DNA from: CAVZBT01 sp963773605 | GTDB taxonomy: Bacteria > Acidobacteriota > UBA6911 | Assembly: GCA_963773605.1 (NCBI GenBank) | Contig: CAVZBT010000005.1 | Location: 248,001 to 312,000, forward strand | Length of the DNA stretch: 64,000 nt | Direction: 5' to 3' | Shown: positions 35,720 to 46,155 of the stretch, one piece after another | Layout of the letters: each line of letters starts with the position of its first letter | How positions within the stretch are numbered: the first letter of the stretch is position 1 | Position numbers and translations under genes: made by a program | The notes under the pieces: generated by a model | Seen by the model: the letters and a program-made list of their open reading frames with translations, nothing else | What the model was told of the DNA's origin: nothing | Databases searched by the model: none

Positions 35720-38017
35720 ATGATTCTCAATGCCGTTGCCGACATGCGGAGTCGCATGACGAGATACTTGGCCGGATTGGTGCTCCTGGCACTTGCCGTG
35801 ATCGTCAGGGCTGCCATCGATCCGTGGCTCGGGCCTACGCTCTCTCATCCAACGGTCTTCACCGCGGTTTTGCTCACGACATGGTACTTCGGGGAAGGTC
35901 CCGCCATCCTGAGTGCGCTGGTTGGATACCCGGTCGTGGAACTGCTTGTTCTCGACAACCCGGTCGACCAGTGGCATCTCCGCTACCTCATTCCCAGCCT
36001 CGGTCTTTACCTTGGACTGAACGTGATCATCATCGCTTTCGTAACGCGATTCCGGCAAGAGCGCGACAGGCTGCAGAGGGCGGAGGTGACCCTCCGAGAC
36101 AGTGAACAGCGGATTCGTGCCTGCTTCGACAATGCCGCCCTTGGGATCGTCGAGACGGATGGCCACGACCGCCTCGTGGCCGTCAATGCGCGCATGTGCC
36201 AGATCCTCGGATACGGCTATGAAGAGCTGCTCGGGATGACCGTCCACGACCTCACAGCCCCTGAGGACCGGTCGCTGAGCGATGACCTCAACGCAAGACT
36301 CCACGCCGGGTTGCTGGATCGGCTCGATTACGAGAAGCGCTATGTGAGCAGGGATGGCTCTCCCGCCTGGGTCCACGTCACCGTCGCCACCATTCGCGAC
36401 GGCGCCGGTCAACGCCTTGGTTCCATCGGCACCGTCGAGGATATCAGCGAGCGCAAACAGGCCGACGAGGCGCTTCGGGAGAGCGAGCTGAGGCTGCGCC
36501 TCGCGCAGGATGCGGCGGGTATCGGCGTCTTCGACTGGAACATCCAAACCGGGGTAAACGTCTGGAGTCCGCAGCTTGAAGCGATGTACGGTCTGCCGCC
36601 GGGGGGCTTTGCCAGGACGCAGCCCGCATGGGTGGAACTTGTCCATCCCGACGACCGGGCTGAGGCTCTGTGCAACGTGCAGGCCGCCTTCGAGACCGGA
36701 GAGCAGGGACAGGCCGAATGGCGCATCGTATGGCCTGACGGGAGCGTGCACTGGATCGCCGGGTTGTTCCAGGTGTTTCAGGACCAGGCCGGCAAACCGC
36801 TGCGGCTGACCGGTGTCAACATCGACATCACCGGGCGTAAGCGGCTGGAGCATGAGCTGCGCGCGGCGATGACGAGCACGGAGCGAGCCAAAGAGGCCGC
36901 CGAGGACGCAAACAGCGCAAAAGACCAGTTCCTCGCGGTCCTGTCGCATGAACTTCGGACTCCCCTCACGCCGGTTCTCGCCGCCATCGAGCTCATGCAG
37001 CGTAAAAGCACCCTCGATGCGGAATCGCAGCATCACCTGGAAATCATTCACCGAAATCTCGAGCTCGAAGCCCGGCTTATCGATGATCTGCTGGACCTGA
37101 CCCGAATAGTCCGCGGGAAGATCACGCTCGATCGAAAGCGCATAGACATCCGTGCCATACTTGAGCGGGTCGTGGAGGTCTGCCGGCCCGATATCGAGGC
37201 TCGAAAACTCCATTTCGGCGTCGAGATAAAAGGTGCCGCACACCTCATCAACGGGGATGCCTCGCGGTTACAGCAGGTGTTTTGGAACGTCCTCAAGAAT
37301 GCCATCAAGTTCACCCCGGATGGCGGATGCGTAGGCATCCGCTGCTGCCAGGAAGACGATCACGTCCTCATCGAGATCAGCGACAGCGGCATCGGGATAG
37401 AGCCGGAGTCGATCGTCCGGATATTTAACGCCTTTGAACAAGGCGGGCAGCGGGTGACCCGTCAGTTCGGAGGTCTCGGGCTTGGCCTGGCGATCACAAA
37501 GCGAATTCTGGAGCTGCACGACGGCACAATCTCCGCGCACAGTGAGGGCAAGGACAAAGGCTCAGTGTTCAGGATTCTGCTGCCCCAGGCCTCCGCGGAA
37601 GCAGAGGTCGGCGCGGAGCGGAAAGCGGCACATCCGGTCCCGGCTTCAGAGCCGACCAGCCGCCGCATTCTGCTGGTTGAAGACCACGGGGACACGGCCT
37701 TGATGATGCATATGCTGCTGAAGTCCGCAGGATACGAGGTCGAGACCGCCGGTGATGTGCAGCAGGCTCTGGAGATTGTGGGCTCCAGAGAAATTGACCT
37801 GCTGATCAGCGATCTCGGGCTCCCCGACAGAAGTGGTCTCGATCTCATCCGGGAGCTGCGGCTTCGGGGGAGCACGCTCAAAGCCATTGCGTTGAGCGGC
37901 TTCGGACGGGAAGATGACATACGGCGAAGCAAAGAAGCCGGTTTCGCGATCCATCTAACCAAGCCCGTCGATTTTGAGACTCTCATTCAGGCGGTGAAGA
38001 GCGTCAGTTGTAGCTAA
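35720..38017 (+). CDS. Hybrid sensor histidine kinase/response regulator (MASE/DUF4118-like, PAS-PAS-HisKA-HATPase-REC)
   Basis: A 765-residue protein. The N-terminus has about three membrane helices (residues 12-110, including FTAVLLTTWYFGEGPAILSA). Two PAS domains with PAC ends follow (about 130-245, ending TVEDISERKQAD; about 250-380, ending VNIDITGRKRL). HisKA has the phosphorylated histidine H410 in SHELRTPLTP. The ATPase domain shows NVLKNAIKFTPDGG, DSGIGIEPE and GGLGLGLAI. The C-terminal receiver has D698 in LLISDLGLPDRSG and the conserved lysine in HLTKPVD. No DNA-binding output or partner regulator is adjacent. The start is the first of three nearby in-frame ATGs and is not firmly fixed. 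Confidence 0.92.
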   Translation: MILNAVADMRSRMTRYLAGLVLLALAVIVRAAIDPWLGPTLSHPTVFTAVLLTTWYFGEGPAILSALVGYPVVELLVLDNPVDQWHLRYLIPSLGLYLGLNVIIIAFVTRFRQERDRLQRAEVTLRDSEQRIRACFDNAALGIVETDGHDRLVAVNARMCQILGYGYEELLGMTVHDLTAPEDRSLSDDLNARLHAGLLDRLDYEKRYVSRDGSPAWVHVTVATIRDGAGQRLGSIGTVEDISERKQADEALRESELRLRLAQDAAGIGVFDWNIQTGVNVWSPQLEAMYGLPPGGFARTQPAWVELVHPDDRAEALCNVQAAFETGEQGQAEWRIVWPDGSVHWIAGLFQVFQDQAGKPLRLTGVNIDITGRKRLEHELRAAMTSTERAKEAAEDANSAKDQFLAVLSHELRTPLTPVLAAIELMQRKSTLDAESQHHLEIIHRNLELEARLIDDLLDLTRIVRGKITLDRKRIDIRAILERVVEVCRPDIEARKLHFGVEIKGAAHLINGDASRLQQVFWNVLKNAIKFTPDGGCVGIRCCQEDDHVLIEISDSGIGIEPESIVRIFNAFEQGGQRVTRQFGGLGLGLAITKRILELHDGTISAHSEGKDKGSVFRILLPQASAEAEVGAERKAAHPVPASEPTSRRILLVEDHGDTALMMHMLLKSAGYEVETAGDVQQALEIVGSREIDLLISDLGLPDRSGLDLIRELRLRGSTLKAIALSGFGREDDIRRSKEAGFAIHLTKPVDFETLIQAVKSVSCS

Positions 38018-38573
38018 CTACCCGCTGCGAACGCGCGCGGAAAAGACCATGAGCGGGGCGTCCGGGCCTTCGCCGCCATCGCGCCGGCGCCGCATTCAGT
38101 CGGACGCCTCAGACCATCCACCAGGTCCTGAGTCGCGACGGTCGCACCGCCGGCCGTGTTTTGCCGCCAGCACCACAAAAATCGGATGCCCAGCGACGCT
38201 GGCCGCCCTGCGCGGAATGGCCCCAAGGGGCAGGCGAACCCGCCGTTTCAGGGTGTGCGGCTTTGCGCATGGTGCGTTCATTTGCGTGTTCCTCAAGCGC
38301 GATTGGGTTCGCGTCAGTCTTCCAGGGTAAGATCTTGCCACACAGTCGGCCCGATGATGAGGGTCAGCCGCGTTCGCGCCGTGCCCTAACCTGGATTATT
38401 CATGAAAGCGAAGTCTGAACAACCAATGAGAACGCCGACAAACGCTGGGGGAGCTTGTGCCGCACCGGAGGTGGCGGCCCGTAACCCGGGACCACCCGAT
38501 CGGTGCGCGCCGGAAGACCGATAGGACAAAGGACAATAGCGCATGCCCGGCCGCCGTGATAGACTCCCTCGCC
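38018..38573. other. Intergenic stretch with no supported gene
   Basis: About 555 bases between the histidine kinase and a small exported protein. None of the short frames on either strand shows a ribosome-binding site, signal peptide or known motif. No clear repeat or terminator was seen. Confidence 0.45.
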
Positions 38574-39002
38574 ATGCTGACGAAACTCGCGATTTCAGGG
38601 CTCACGGTCTCGCTCGCAATAGTTCTTCTGCTGGCGGCACTGCCCATGAGCGTTGCCCAGAATCAGCCGGGTGACGGGCTGAAGTTGCCGTCCGACTTCC
38701 CGAAGGACATACCGGTCTACAAGAATGCCAGATTGACCAAGTCCGGGTACTGGATGGACAACCCAAAAGCGGGCAAGGACTTCTGGTTTGAGACGGCGGA
38801 TACGGTCGAAGCGGCGATCGCTTTCTACAAGGCGCAGTTGCCCGCAAACGGATGGACCATCACCAAGAACAGCTTCGTCGCCAATCCGAATACCATCTCG
38901 GTCATGAAAGGCGCGAAGATGATCATGGTCAGCCCCAACAGTGTTCTCGGCAAGAACGGCAGCCAGGTTACGCGCATCGAGATCATCCTTCCGGGGCAGT
39001 AG
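38574..39002 (+). CDS. Small exported protein of unknown function
   Basis: A 142-residue protein with a signal peptide (MLTKLAISGLTVSLAIVLLLAALPMSVAQ). The mature part starts with LKLPSDFPKDIPVYKNARLT and has a compact alpha/beta pattern, AAIAFYKAQLPANGWTITK, then MKGAKMIMVSPNSV and a final RIEIILPGQ strand. Proteins with this DxPxYxxA / FYKxxLxxxGW layout occur as single-domain periplasmic or lipoprotein-like proteins of unknown role. The frame is open upstream to 38457, but the ATG at 38574 begins the signal peptide; no strong Shine-Dalgarno site is visible. Confidence 0.7.
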   Translation: MLTKLAISGLTVSLAIVLLLAALPMSVAQNQPGDGLKLPSDFPKDIPVYKNARLTKSGYWMDNPKAGKDFWFETADTVEAAIAFYKAQLPANGWTITKNSFVANPNTISVMKGAKMIMVSPNSVLGKNGSQVTRIEIILPGQ

Positions 39003-39159
39003 CCGCATTGGTGGTCGGCACGCTTCAATGAGTCCGGTGTATCGCGCGCAAGCGGCAATGAAGCGCACCCGCCTGACAACTCGGAAAGTCTTGTTCGGTC
39101 GGCGGGGGCTGTCGGGAGTGCCCGATCCCAACCGTCCCCGCAGGCTGGTCGCTCCCACC

Positions 39160-39418
39160 TTGTCAATTGTCTGAATGGGCGGAGCATATGGACATCTCGC
39201 GCTCGCCAGGACCTGATCGACCGCGTCCTTTACAGCCGAGATCGTCTCCTTCTCGTCCAGGAGTTCCCGGCCGTCACCGCGCCGGCTGAGCAGCCTCCAT
39301 GCGAGTCTGGGCGCATTTGTCCCCGAGAGCCAGGGCCAGCAGGTTCAGCGCCCACGGCATCCTGGGGGCAAGGTAGTTCAGATCGCGTAGCACGGCCCCG
39401 CTCGGCCGGATGGCTCAT
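39160..39418 (-). pseudogene. Possible small gene broken by two one-base insertions
   Basis: From ATG 39418 on the minus strand the three frames in turn read like one protein if single extra bases near 39400 (GGGG) and 39290 are removed: MSHPAERAVLRDLNYLAPRM, PWALNLLALALGDKCAQTRM and RELLDEKETISAVKDAVDQV. The helical, coding-like character and the same insertion-only error type as the confirmed broken genes support it. The true end is unclear and the family is not recognised. It could be coincidence. Confidence 0.3.
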
Positions 39419-39507
39419 GTGTGCGGCCAGCCGGTCGCGGACTGCGGGGTACACCCACCGGGGGGCACGTCCACAGGCACTGGCGTCTCGGTGTGATGCT
39501 TAATGCT

Positions 39508-41726
39508 ATGAATCTTCTTGCCTACGTCTCTTTTCGTCGCCTTCTGACATCGGCCGCCGCCGTCTTGTTTTGTGTGCCCTTGTGGGCTGCCGACGTTCCT
39601 GACGCCGTAGCTCGCCGCCTTAACGGCAGAATCCACGTCGATGGAGGACTCAGCGAACCGGAGTGGCAGGGCAATCCTGCCATCAGCGACTTTGTGCAGG
39701 TCGAGCCGCGTTCCGGAAAGCAGCCGACCGAAGCCACTCAGGTCTGGATCGCTTATAGCAGGGATGCTCTGTACCTTGCCGTGCGCTGCCAGGACCGCAG
39801 CATCCGGCAGATCGTGGCGACCGAAATGCGACGCGACGCGGAACTCCGCGAAAACGACAACATCGAAATCGTTCTCGACACGTACCACGACCACCGCAAC
39901 GCCTACTACTTCGCCACAAACGCGGCAGGCGCCCTGGTGGACGGACGGGTGACGGAGAACCAGGAACCTGCGCTGGAGTGGGACGGCATCTGGATGGTGC
40001 GCACCCACATCGACGACAGCGGCTGGACGGCCGAATTCGAGATTCCGTTCAAGACCATCGGCTTCAGCCCGGGCCTTCAGGATTGGGGCTTCAACATCTC
40101 GCGTTACCTCGCCCGCGCCCGGGAGACCTCCCGGTGGGCTTCTCCCTCGCTGGATGTGAAGCTCAACCAGACGGTGAGGGCCGGCCACATCTCCGGCCTG
40201 GAGGGGCTGTCGCAGGGCGTCGGCCTCGACGTGAAACCCTACGGCATTCGTTGGCTTCACCCGCGACATCGGCCGCGCCGACCAGGTTCAGGCCACCGGC
40301 AACGGCGGCGCGGACATATTCTATCGGATCACCTCGAACCTCGTTTCCAGCACGACGTTCAATACGGATTTCGCGGAGACGGAGGTCGACACCCGCCAGG
40401 TCAACCTCACGCGCTTTCCCCTGTTCTTTCCGGAGAAACGCGGTTTCTTCCTGGAAGACGCAGGCATTTTCGAGTTTGCGGGAGGTGGAGCGAACCAGGG
40501 GGGGCCGGAAGACCAGCACGGGAGCGATCTGCTCCCCTTCTTTTCGCGCCGCATCGGACTGGTGGCCGGGGATGAAGTCCCCTTGCACGCGGGCGAGAAA
40601 CTGACCGGCAAGATCGGTCGCTTTGACGTGGGCCTCATGGACGTGCAGACCGGAGATCTCACGCGGGACGAAAAACTCCTTGTGCCCGGCAAGAACCTCG
40701 CGGTCGGCCGGGTCAAAGCCAATTTTCTGAGCCAGTCTTATTTCGGGGCGCTCTTTACCAACGGCGATCCTACCGGAGAGACCAGCAACCAGGTTGGAGG
40801 CATCGACCTCAAGCTGGCAACCTCGAACTTTCTGAAGAGCGAAAAGAACCTCGGCTTCACGCTTTTTGGATCGAAAAGCCGCACCAGCGGCGTCGAAGGG
40901 CGGGACACCGCCTACGGAGGCACGCTTTCCTACCCCAACGACCTGGTGGATTTGCAGTACAAGTGGCTGAAGATCGGCGAGAACTACAATCCGGCACTCG
41001 GTTTTGTCCCGCGCCGGGGAGTACGGATCTCGTCGGCTGAGCGCTGAATTCCGCCCGCGCCCCAGGTTTTGGAACATTCGCCAGATGTCTTTCGAGTTCG
41101 AATATTCGGATTACTACAACCTGCGCGAGCAATCCCTGGAGACGCGGGAATTGAAGGTGACCCCCTTGCAGTGGAGGTTCAACGGCGGGGAGTTTCTCAA
41201 CTACGAGTACGCGCGCAACACCGAACGGCTCTATGAACCGTGGGAGATCCGGGACGGGGTGGTTCTGCCCGCAGGCGCGTACACCTTTGCCTCCCACGGC
41301 ATGGGATTTCGCAGTTCCGAGACGAGACCGTTCTTCGCGGACGTGGAATTCAGCACCGGCTCATTTTTCAGCGGGACTCGCCGGCAGGCCAGAATCGAGG
41401 GCACCTGGAGGAAGAATCGCCACCTCACCACGGCGTTCACCCTGGAGCAGAACTGGCTTCGGCTGGAGCAGGGGGATTTCAACACGAGCCTGCTGATGTA
41501 CCGTCTGGACTATTCCTTCACTCCGTTCATCACCCTGGCGAACTTCGTGCAGTACGACACCGAGAGCCGCAACATCGGGCTGCAGAGCCGCCTGCGCTGG
41601 ATTGTGACGCCGGGTACCGAGTTCTTCGTCGTGCTGAATCATGCCTGGGAGGAGAACGAGTTCGACCGTTTCGAAGCCGCGCAGACGCGCTTCCGGGTCA
41701 AGTTCAACTACACTTTCAGGTTCTGA
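39508..41726 (+). CDS. DUF5916 / CBM9-like exported outer-membrane protein, broken by two one-base insertions
   Basis: Read through two frameshifts this is about 738 residues with a signal peptide (ends ...FCVPLWAADVP). The N-terminal ~200 residues match the carbohydrate-binding family 9-like domain that opens these proteins (VDGGLSEPEW, RDALYLAVRCQD, NDNIEIVLDTYHDHRNAYYF, split). The rest is the DUF5916 barrel-like region with RFPLFFPEKRGFFLEDAGIF and many aromatic strands ending VKFNYTFRF. Extra bases near 40250 and 41028 break the frame; span minus two is a multiple of three. DUF5916 proteins are outer-membrane associated and of unknown function. The ATG at 39508 starts the signal peptide but lacks a clear ribosome-binding site. 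Confidence 0.82.
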
Positions 41727-41767
41727 GATCGGCGCGGTTGGGGCATGAGAGGCCCGACGGCGCCTGA

Positions 41768-41893
41768 TTCGACCAGCCCATGTACCTCATCATGAACATT
41801 GCCTGTGGCGGACCGGACGAACCCGCACCGGACGACAGCAAGCTGCCGCAGTTCATGACGGTGGACTATGTCCGTGTTTACCAGAAGAAGTGA
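41768..41893 (+). pseudogene. C-terminal remnant of a GH16 glycoside hydrolase
   Basis: The plus frame reads FDQPMYLIMNIACGGPDEP, then APDDSKLPQFMTVDYVRVYQ and KK followed by a stop at 41893. The FxQPxYLIxNxAxGG block and the final MxVDYVRVYQ are the conserved end of family 16 endo-glucanase/laminarinase-like enzymes. A stop codon precedes it at 41765-41767 and no catalytic ExDxxE region is found nearby. It sits in the gap between the DUF5916 gene and the convergent efflux adaptor gene, so only the last ~41 codons of the old gene survive. Confidence 0.7.
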
Positions 41894-41909
41894 CGCGCGG
41901 GAGTAGCCC

Positions 41910-43013
41910 CTAAGGCGTATTCGGCTTGGCGGCAACGACGCGAGTGCCTGCGCGCAGCTCGTCGGTGCCGCGGCGGACGACGAGGTCTCCCGGCTTGAGA
42001 GGGCCGAGCACTTCCAGCAGGTCTCCCGCGCCGGCGCCGCGCGTGACGTCAACCCACTCCGCGACCCCATCGTTCAGGCGAATGACGAACATGCGCTCCG
42101 ACGTGGTCACGACGGCCGTCGCAGGCACCAGGAGTGCCGGCCGCGAAGACCGGACGGGCCATGCGATCTCGGGGTACATCCCCGGTGCGAGTCGCAGTCC
42201 GGGATTCTCGACATCAAGCTCGACCGGCATCGAGCGGCTCTTCTGGTCCAGTGAGTGAGCAACGCGGCTCACCACGCCGCGGAATTGCTCGGCCGGGAAT
42301 GCGGGGACGGCAAACGAAACCCACGCACCCCTGGCGATGCCACCCACGAGCGCCTCCGGGACCGCCACCACCAGTCGCAAGCGGGCGACCTGCTCCAGCT
42401 TGAGCAGCGGCATCTGCGCCGACCCGGACCCGGGGCCCACGAGGGCGCCCGGATGGACATTGCGCTCGACCACCACGCCGTCGAAAGGCGCGTCGATGCT
42501 GAGATAGTTGGAGAGGTCTTTAACCGCTTGCGCGGCGGACCGGGCGGCCGCGATGGACCCCGCAGTCGCCTGCACGAGCGCGCGGGCCGCATCGACATTC
42601 TTCTCGGCAACGGTCACGTCGTTGCCCGCTACCGCCCCTGGGGTCGATGACGCAGCCTTGAGCCGGTCATAGGTACTCTGTGCCGAGGCGAGTTTTGCCT
42701 CGGCTTCGGCCTTCTGCAGCTCGACGGCCTGGACCCTGGCTTCCGCCTCGGCCACCTGCGCCATCAGTTCCGGCGCTTCCAGCCTGGCCAGCAGCTGTCC
42801 CTTCTTTACCGCGGTCCCCCGATCGACATCGATCCTGCTCACGAAGGCAGTAACCCGTGCGTACACCGGGACGCTCAAATACGGCTGGAACTCGCCTGGA
42901 AGCTTTGCCGTCTGCTGCACGATTCGGGAAACCACCGGCGCAACCTCTATGGAGATCTGGGCCAGCAGGGGTGCGGCACCGAGGAGGAAGAGCGAGTACC
43001 TAAGCGCGATCAT
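41910..43013 (-). CDS. RND efflux periplasmic adaptor (membrane fusion protein)
   Basis: A 367-residue adaptor with a signal peptide (MIALRYSLFLLGAAPLLAQ). It has the split lipoyl halves (VYARVTAFVSRIDVDRGTAVKKGQLLARLEAPEL, in part, and YLSIDAPFDGVVVERNVHPGALV, in part), an alpha-hairpin between them (about residues 85-160) and beta-barrel and membrane-proximal domains to the C-terminus. The ATG at 43013 overlaps the end of the pump gene by 14 bases, so translation is coupled. It should bridge the inner-membrane pump and the outer-membrane TolC-like channel encoded upstream in the same operon. Confidence 0.92.
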   Translation of the reverse strand: MIALRYSLFLLGAAPLLAQISIEVAPVVSRIVQQTAKLPGEFQPYLSVPVYARVTAFVSRIDVDRGTAVKKGQLLARLEAPELMAQVAEAEARVQAVELQKAEAEAKLASAQSTYDRLKAASSTPGAVAGNDVTVAEKNVDAARALVQATAGSIAAARSAAQAVKDLSNYLSIDAPFDGVVVERNVHPGALVGPGSGSAQMPLLKLEQVARLRLVVAVPEALVGGIARGAWVSFAVPAFPAEQFRGVVSRVAHSLDQKSRSMPVELDVENPGLRLAPGMYPEIAWPVRSSRPALLVPATAVVTTSERMFVIRLNDGVAEWVDVTRGAGAGDLLEVLGPLKPGDLVVRRGTDELRAGTRVVAAKPNTP

Positions 43014-46000
43014 AGTATTTGCTCGTCGGATCGTCCGGATCCAGGGAAGGGGCATGGGGCTGGGTACGCCCCTGCAGGATGGCATAGACTGCGGGAAGAA
43101 TCGTCAGTGTCGCGACGGTGGCCATCAGCAGGCCGCCGATCACCGCCCGGCCGAGCGGCGCTGTCTGGGCTCGCTCGCCCGAGGCGACGGCCATCGGGAC
43201 CATACCGGCAATCATCGCAATGGCCGTCATGAGGATGGCGCGCATGCGGCCGCTGCCGCCCTGGATAGCCGCCTCTCGCACGGAGGCGCCTTCACGGCGG
43301 GCGGATTCCGCGAAAGTGATCAGGAGAATCGAATTGGCGACCGAGATGCCCATGGCCATGATGGCGCCCATGAAAGACTGCACGTTCAGCGTGGTTCTCG
43401 TCGAAAGGAGCATCAGGAGGACACCGCAAATCACGGCCGGAAGCGCCGAAATCACGGCGATCGAGAGCCGCAGCGATTGGAAACTGGCGGCAAGCAGCAG
43501 AAAGATCGCTGCCATGGCAAGCAGCAATCCCGTGCGCAGTCCCGCCAGGGTCTCCTCAAATGCCGGCACCTGCCCGCGATTGAAGACCAGAACGCCCCGG
43601 GGCGGCTGCCCAACGCGCGCGATCGCTTTCTTGACCTCGTCGGATGCCGCTCCGAGCGGCGCGCCGTGAACATTGGCGGTGAGGCTGACCACGCGCTGCA
43701 TGTTATAGCGGTCCACCTCCCCGGAGGCCGTGCCGTAACCGACTTTCGCGATATCCGAAACCCACGGGCGATCGGAGGCCGGCCCATTCATGACCGGGAG
43801 CTGGCCCAGGTCCTGCGCCGAGGCCATCCTGTACTGCGGTATTTCGATCTGTATCTGAAACGCGTTTCCGCTCTTCGGATCGCGCCAGTAATTCGGATCG
43901 GTGAACCGGCTCGAGGACGTGGCGGCGACGAGAGACCGCGCAACATCCGCCACATCGACTCCGAACTGCCCGGCCCTTGCCCGGTCCACGTCAACGCGGA
44001 TGGTCGGGTAATCCAGCGGCTGGGCGAATTGAAGATCACGCAGGAAAGGGATCTTCATCAATTCGCGCTTCAGTTTCTCGGCAAAGGCCCGTCCGGCCTG
44101 CAAGTCGGGACTCTGCACCGCCACCTCGATCGGTGTCGGCGAGCCGAAGCTCATCACCTGGCTGACGATGTCGGCCGCCTCGAATGAGATCGACACCTCG
44201 GGCAGGCTCTCTTTCAGGCGGCGACGCAACTCTTCCCGGAACGCTTCGGTGACGGCCGGCGCGGCCGGGGTGAATGCCACGCGGAGCACCGCTTCGTGCT
44301 GGCCGCTCGTAAACAGGTAAATCGTATTGATCGGGTAGCTCGGCGCCTGGACGCCTACGAAATCGGTGGTGATCGCCACATTCTCCGGGCCCGCGGCCTG
44401 CCGGATGATCTCGAGAGCCTTCAGTGCAAGCGGTTCGGTGCGTTCTATGCGCGTTCCGGCCGGCGCGCGCAGCCGGATCTGCACTTGCCGCGACTCCGCC
44501 GAGGGAAAGATCTCGGCCCCCACCCGGGGGTAAACCAGGTAGATGAAAAGCGCCGCCGTGACCCCGTACACACCGACCAGCGGCCAGCGGAACCGGAGAA
44601 CCCAGGCCAGGTACTTTCGATAGAAAGCCCGGAGCCCGTCGAGGATGCCCTGGCGCCGGCCGCGGTGTGCCTTGATGAGCCAGGCCGAGAGCACCGGCAC
44701 CTGCGTGCTCGACAGCACATACGAGGAGAGCATCGCAAAACCCACGGCAAGGGACAGCGGGACAAAGAGCTGCCTGCCGATTCCGGTCATGAAGAATGAA
44801 GGGATGAATACCGCCAGCACGCACAGCATCGACAGCAGGCGCGGCAAAGCGGTTTTTCTCGAGGCTTCGATGACGGCGCGGGCGGGCGGCATTCCCGCAT
44901 CGGCGTGAGAGTGAATGCTCTCGATCGAAACGGTTGCCTCGTCCACCAGTATGCCGACCGCCAGCGCGAGACCGCCGAGCGTCATTATGTTGATCGTGCC
45001 GCCGCTGAGCCAGAGCAGCACAAGCGCCGAGAGCAGGGCAAACGGGATGGTGGCGACGACGATAAAAGCGCTGCGGAAATCCCGCAGAAACAGCAGCACC
45101 ATGAGCCCGGTCAGCAATGCGCCCAGCAATCCCTCCTGGATGAGGTTCTCGAGCGCATTGACCACGTACCCGGACTGGTCGAAGACGAGATCGATGGCCA
45201 CATCCTCGGGAGCGACCGCACGCATACGCGGCAGCGCCTCCTTCACGCGCCGGATAACATCCAGGGTGGAGGCGTCGGCCCGCTTGGTCACCGGGATGTA
45301 GACCGTGCGCCTGCCGTTCACGTGGGCATACCCGACGATGATGTCGGTGCTGTCGGTAATGGAGCCGATGTCTCGCAGATAAACCGTCGGCCCGGCGCCC
45401 AGGCGCATCGGGGCATCCAGCAGTTCCTGGATGTTGGCGCCGAGGGCCGCGTTGGTCGATGCGATACGTATCAGCTCGCCGGTGCGGACATTTCCAGACG
45501 GGAGCACCGTAGTGGACCGGTTCACGGCGCGGATCACTTCTTCAGGGGAGAGCCGGTATTGCCTCAGCTTCTCGGGATTGACCCGGATGACGATCGTCCG
45601 CTGGTTCCCTCCGAAAGGGGGCGGAGCCGAGACGCCGGGCAGAGTGGCAAAGATCGGCCGTACCCGGTTCAAAGCGATGTCCTGCATTTCGCCGGGGGTC
45701 CGGGTGGGGCTGGAAAACACCAACTGCGCGACGGGGACGCTGCCCGCGTCGTAACGCATGATGAAGGGCGGAACGGCGCCCGGAGGCATGAATGCCCGGG
45801 CGCGGTTCACGTAACCCACCACTTCCGCCATCGCCTGGCTCATGTCCGTTTCGGGATGGAAGACGAGCTTCATCAGGGCCACACCCTGGATGTTTTTCGA
45901 CTCGACGTGCTCGATCCCGGTGATGTACAGGAAGTGATACTCGTAGTAGTAGGTCAGGTAGCCTTCCATTTGCGACGGGTCCATCCCGCCATACGGCTGT

Positions 46001-46143
46001 GCGACATAAATCGCGGGCGCGCCGAGTTTCGGGAAGATGTCGGCCTTCATGCGCCCGATCGCGACGACGGCAACCAGCGCAATGGTGAGAAGCCCCACCA
46101 GGATAGTTATGGGGCGCCTCATAGCAGCCAGTACGAGCCACAT
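43000..46143 (-). CDS. RND efflux pump inner-membrane transporter
   Basis: A 1047-residue RND transporter with twelve predicted helices and two large periplasmic loops. TM4 carries the proton-relay acidic pair as GILVDEATVSIESIHSH (D-E rather than the D-D of AcrB-type pumps). The N-terminus MWLVLAAMRRPITILVGLLT, the GGMDPSQMEGYLT porter strand and the late GISVANSILLITFAE helix fit the HAE/HME superfamily. Substrates cannot be inferred; the sequence lacks the methionine series of Cu/Ag pumps as far as I can see. It lies between the TolC-like gene (12 bases upstream) and the adaptor gene (overlap). Confidence 0.93.
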   Translation of the reverse strand: MWLVLAAMRRPITILVGLLTIALVAVVAIGRMKADIFPKLGAPAIYVAQPYGGMDPSQMEGYLTYYYEYHFLYITGIEHVESKNIQGVALMKLVFHPETDMSQAMAEVVGYVNRARAFMPPGAVPPFIMRYDAGSVPVAQLVFSSPTRTPGEMQDIALNRVRPIFATLPGVSAPPPFGGNQRTIVIRVNPEKLRQYRLSPEEVIRAVNRSTTVLPSGNVRTGELIRIASTNAALGANIQELLDAPMRLGAGPTVYLRDIGSITDSTDIIVGYAHVNGRRTVYIPVTKRADASTLDVIRRVKEALPRMRAVAPEDVAIDLVFDQSGYVVNALENLIQEGLLGALLTGLMVLLFLRDFRSAFIVVATIPFALLSALVLLWLSGGTINIMTLGGLALAVGILVDEATVSIESIHSHADAGMPPARAVIEASRKTALPRLLSMLCVLAVFIPSFFMTGIGRQLFVPLSLAVGFAMLSSYVLSSTQVPVLSAWLIKAHRGRRQGILDGLRAFYRKYLAWVLRFRWPLVGVYGVTAALFIYLVYPRVGAEIFPSAESRQVQIRLRAPAGTRIERTEPLALKALEIIRQAAGPENVAITTDFVGVQAPSYPINTIYLFTSGQHEAVLRVAFTPAAPAVTEAFREELRRRLKESLPEVSISFEAADIVSQVMSFGSPTPIEVAVQSPDLQAGRAFAEKLKRELMKIPFLRDLQFAQPLDYPTIRVDVDRARAGQFGVDVADVARSLVAATSSSRFTDPNYWRDPKSGNAFQIQIEIPQYRMASAQDLGQLPVMNGPASDRPWVSDIAKVGYGTASGEVDRYNMQRVVSLTANVHGAPLGAASDEVKKAIARVGQPPRGVLVFNRGQVPAFEETLAGLRTGLLLAMAAIFLLLAASFQSLRLSIAVISALPAVICGVLLMLLSTRTTLNVQSFMGAIMAMGISVANSILLITFAESARREGASVREAAIQGGSGRMRAILMTAIAMIAGMVPMAVASGERAQTAPLGRAVIGGLLMATVATLTILPAVYAILQGRTQPHAPSLDPDDPTSKYYDRA

Positions 46144-46155
46144 GGGATCCTCCGC

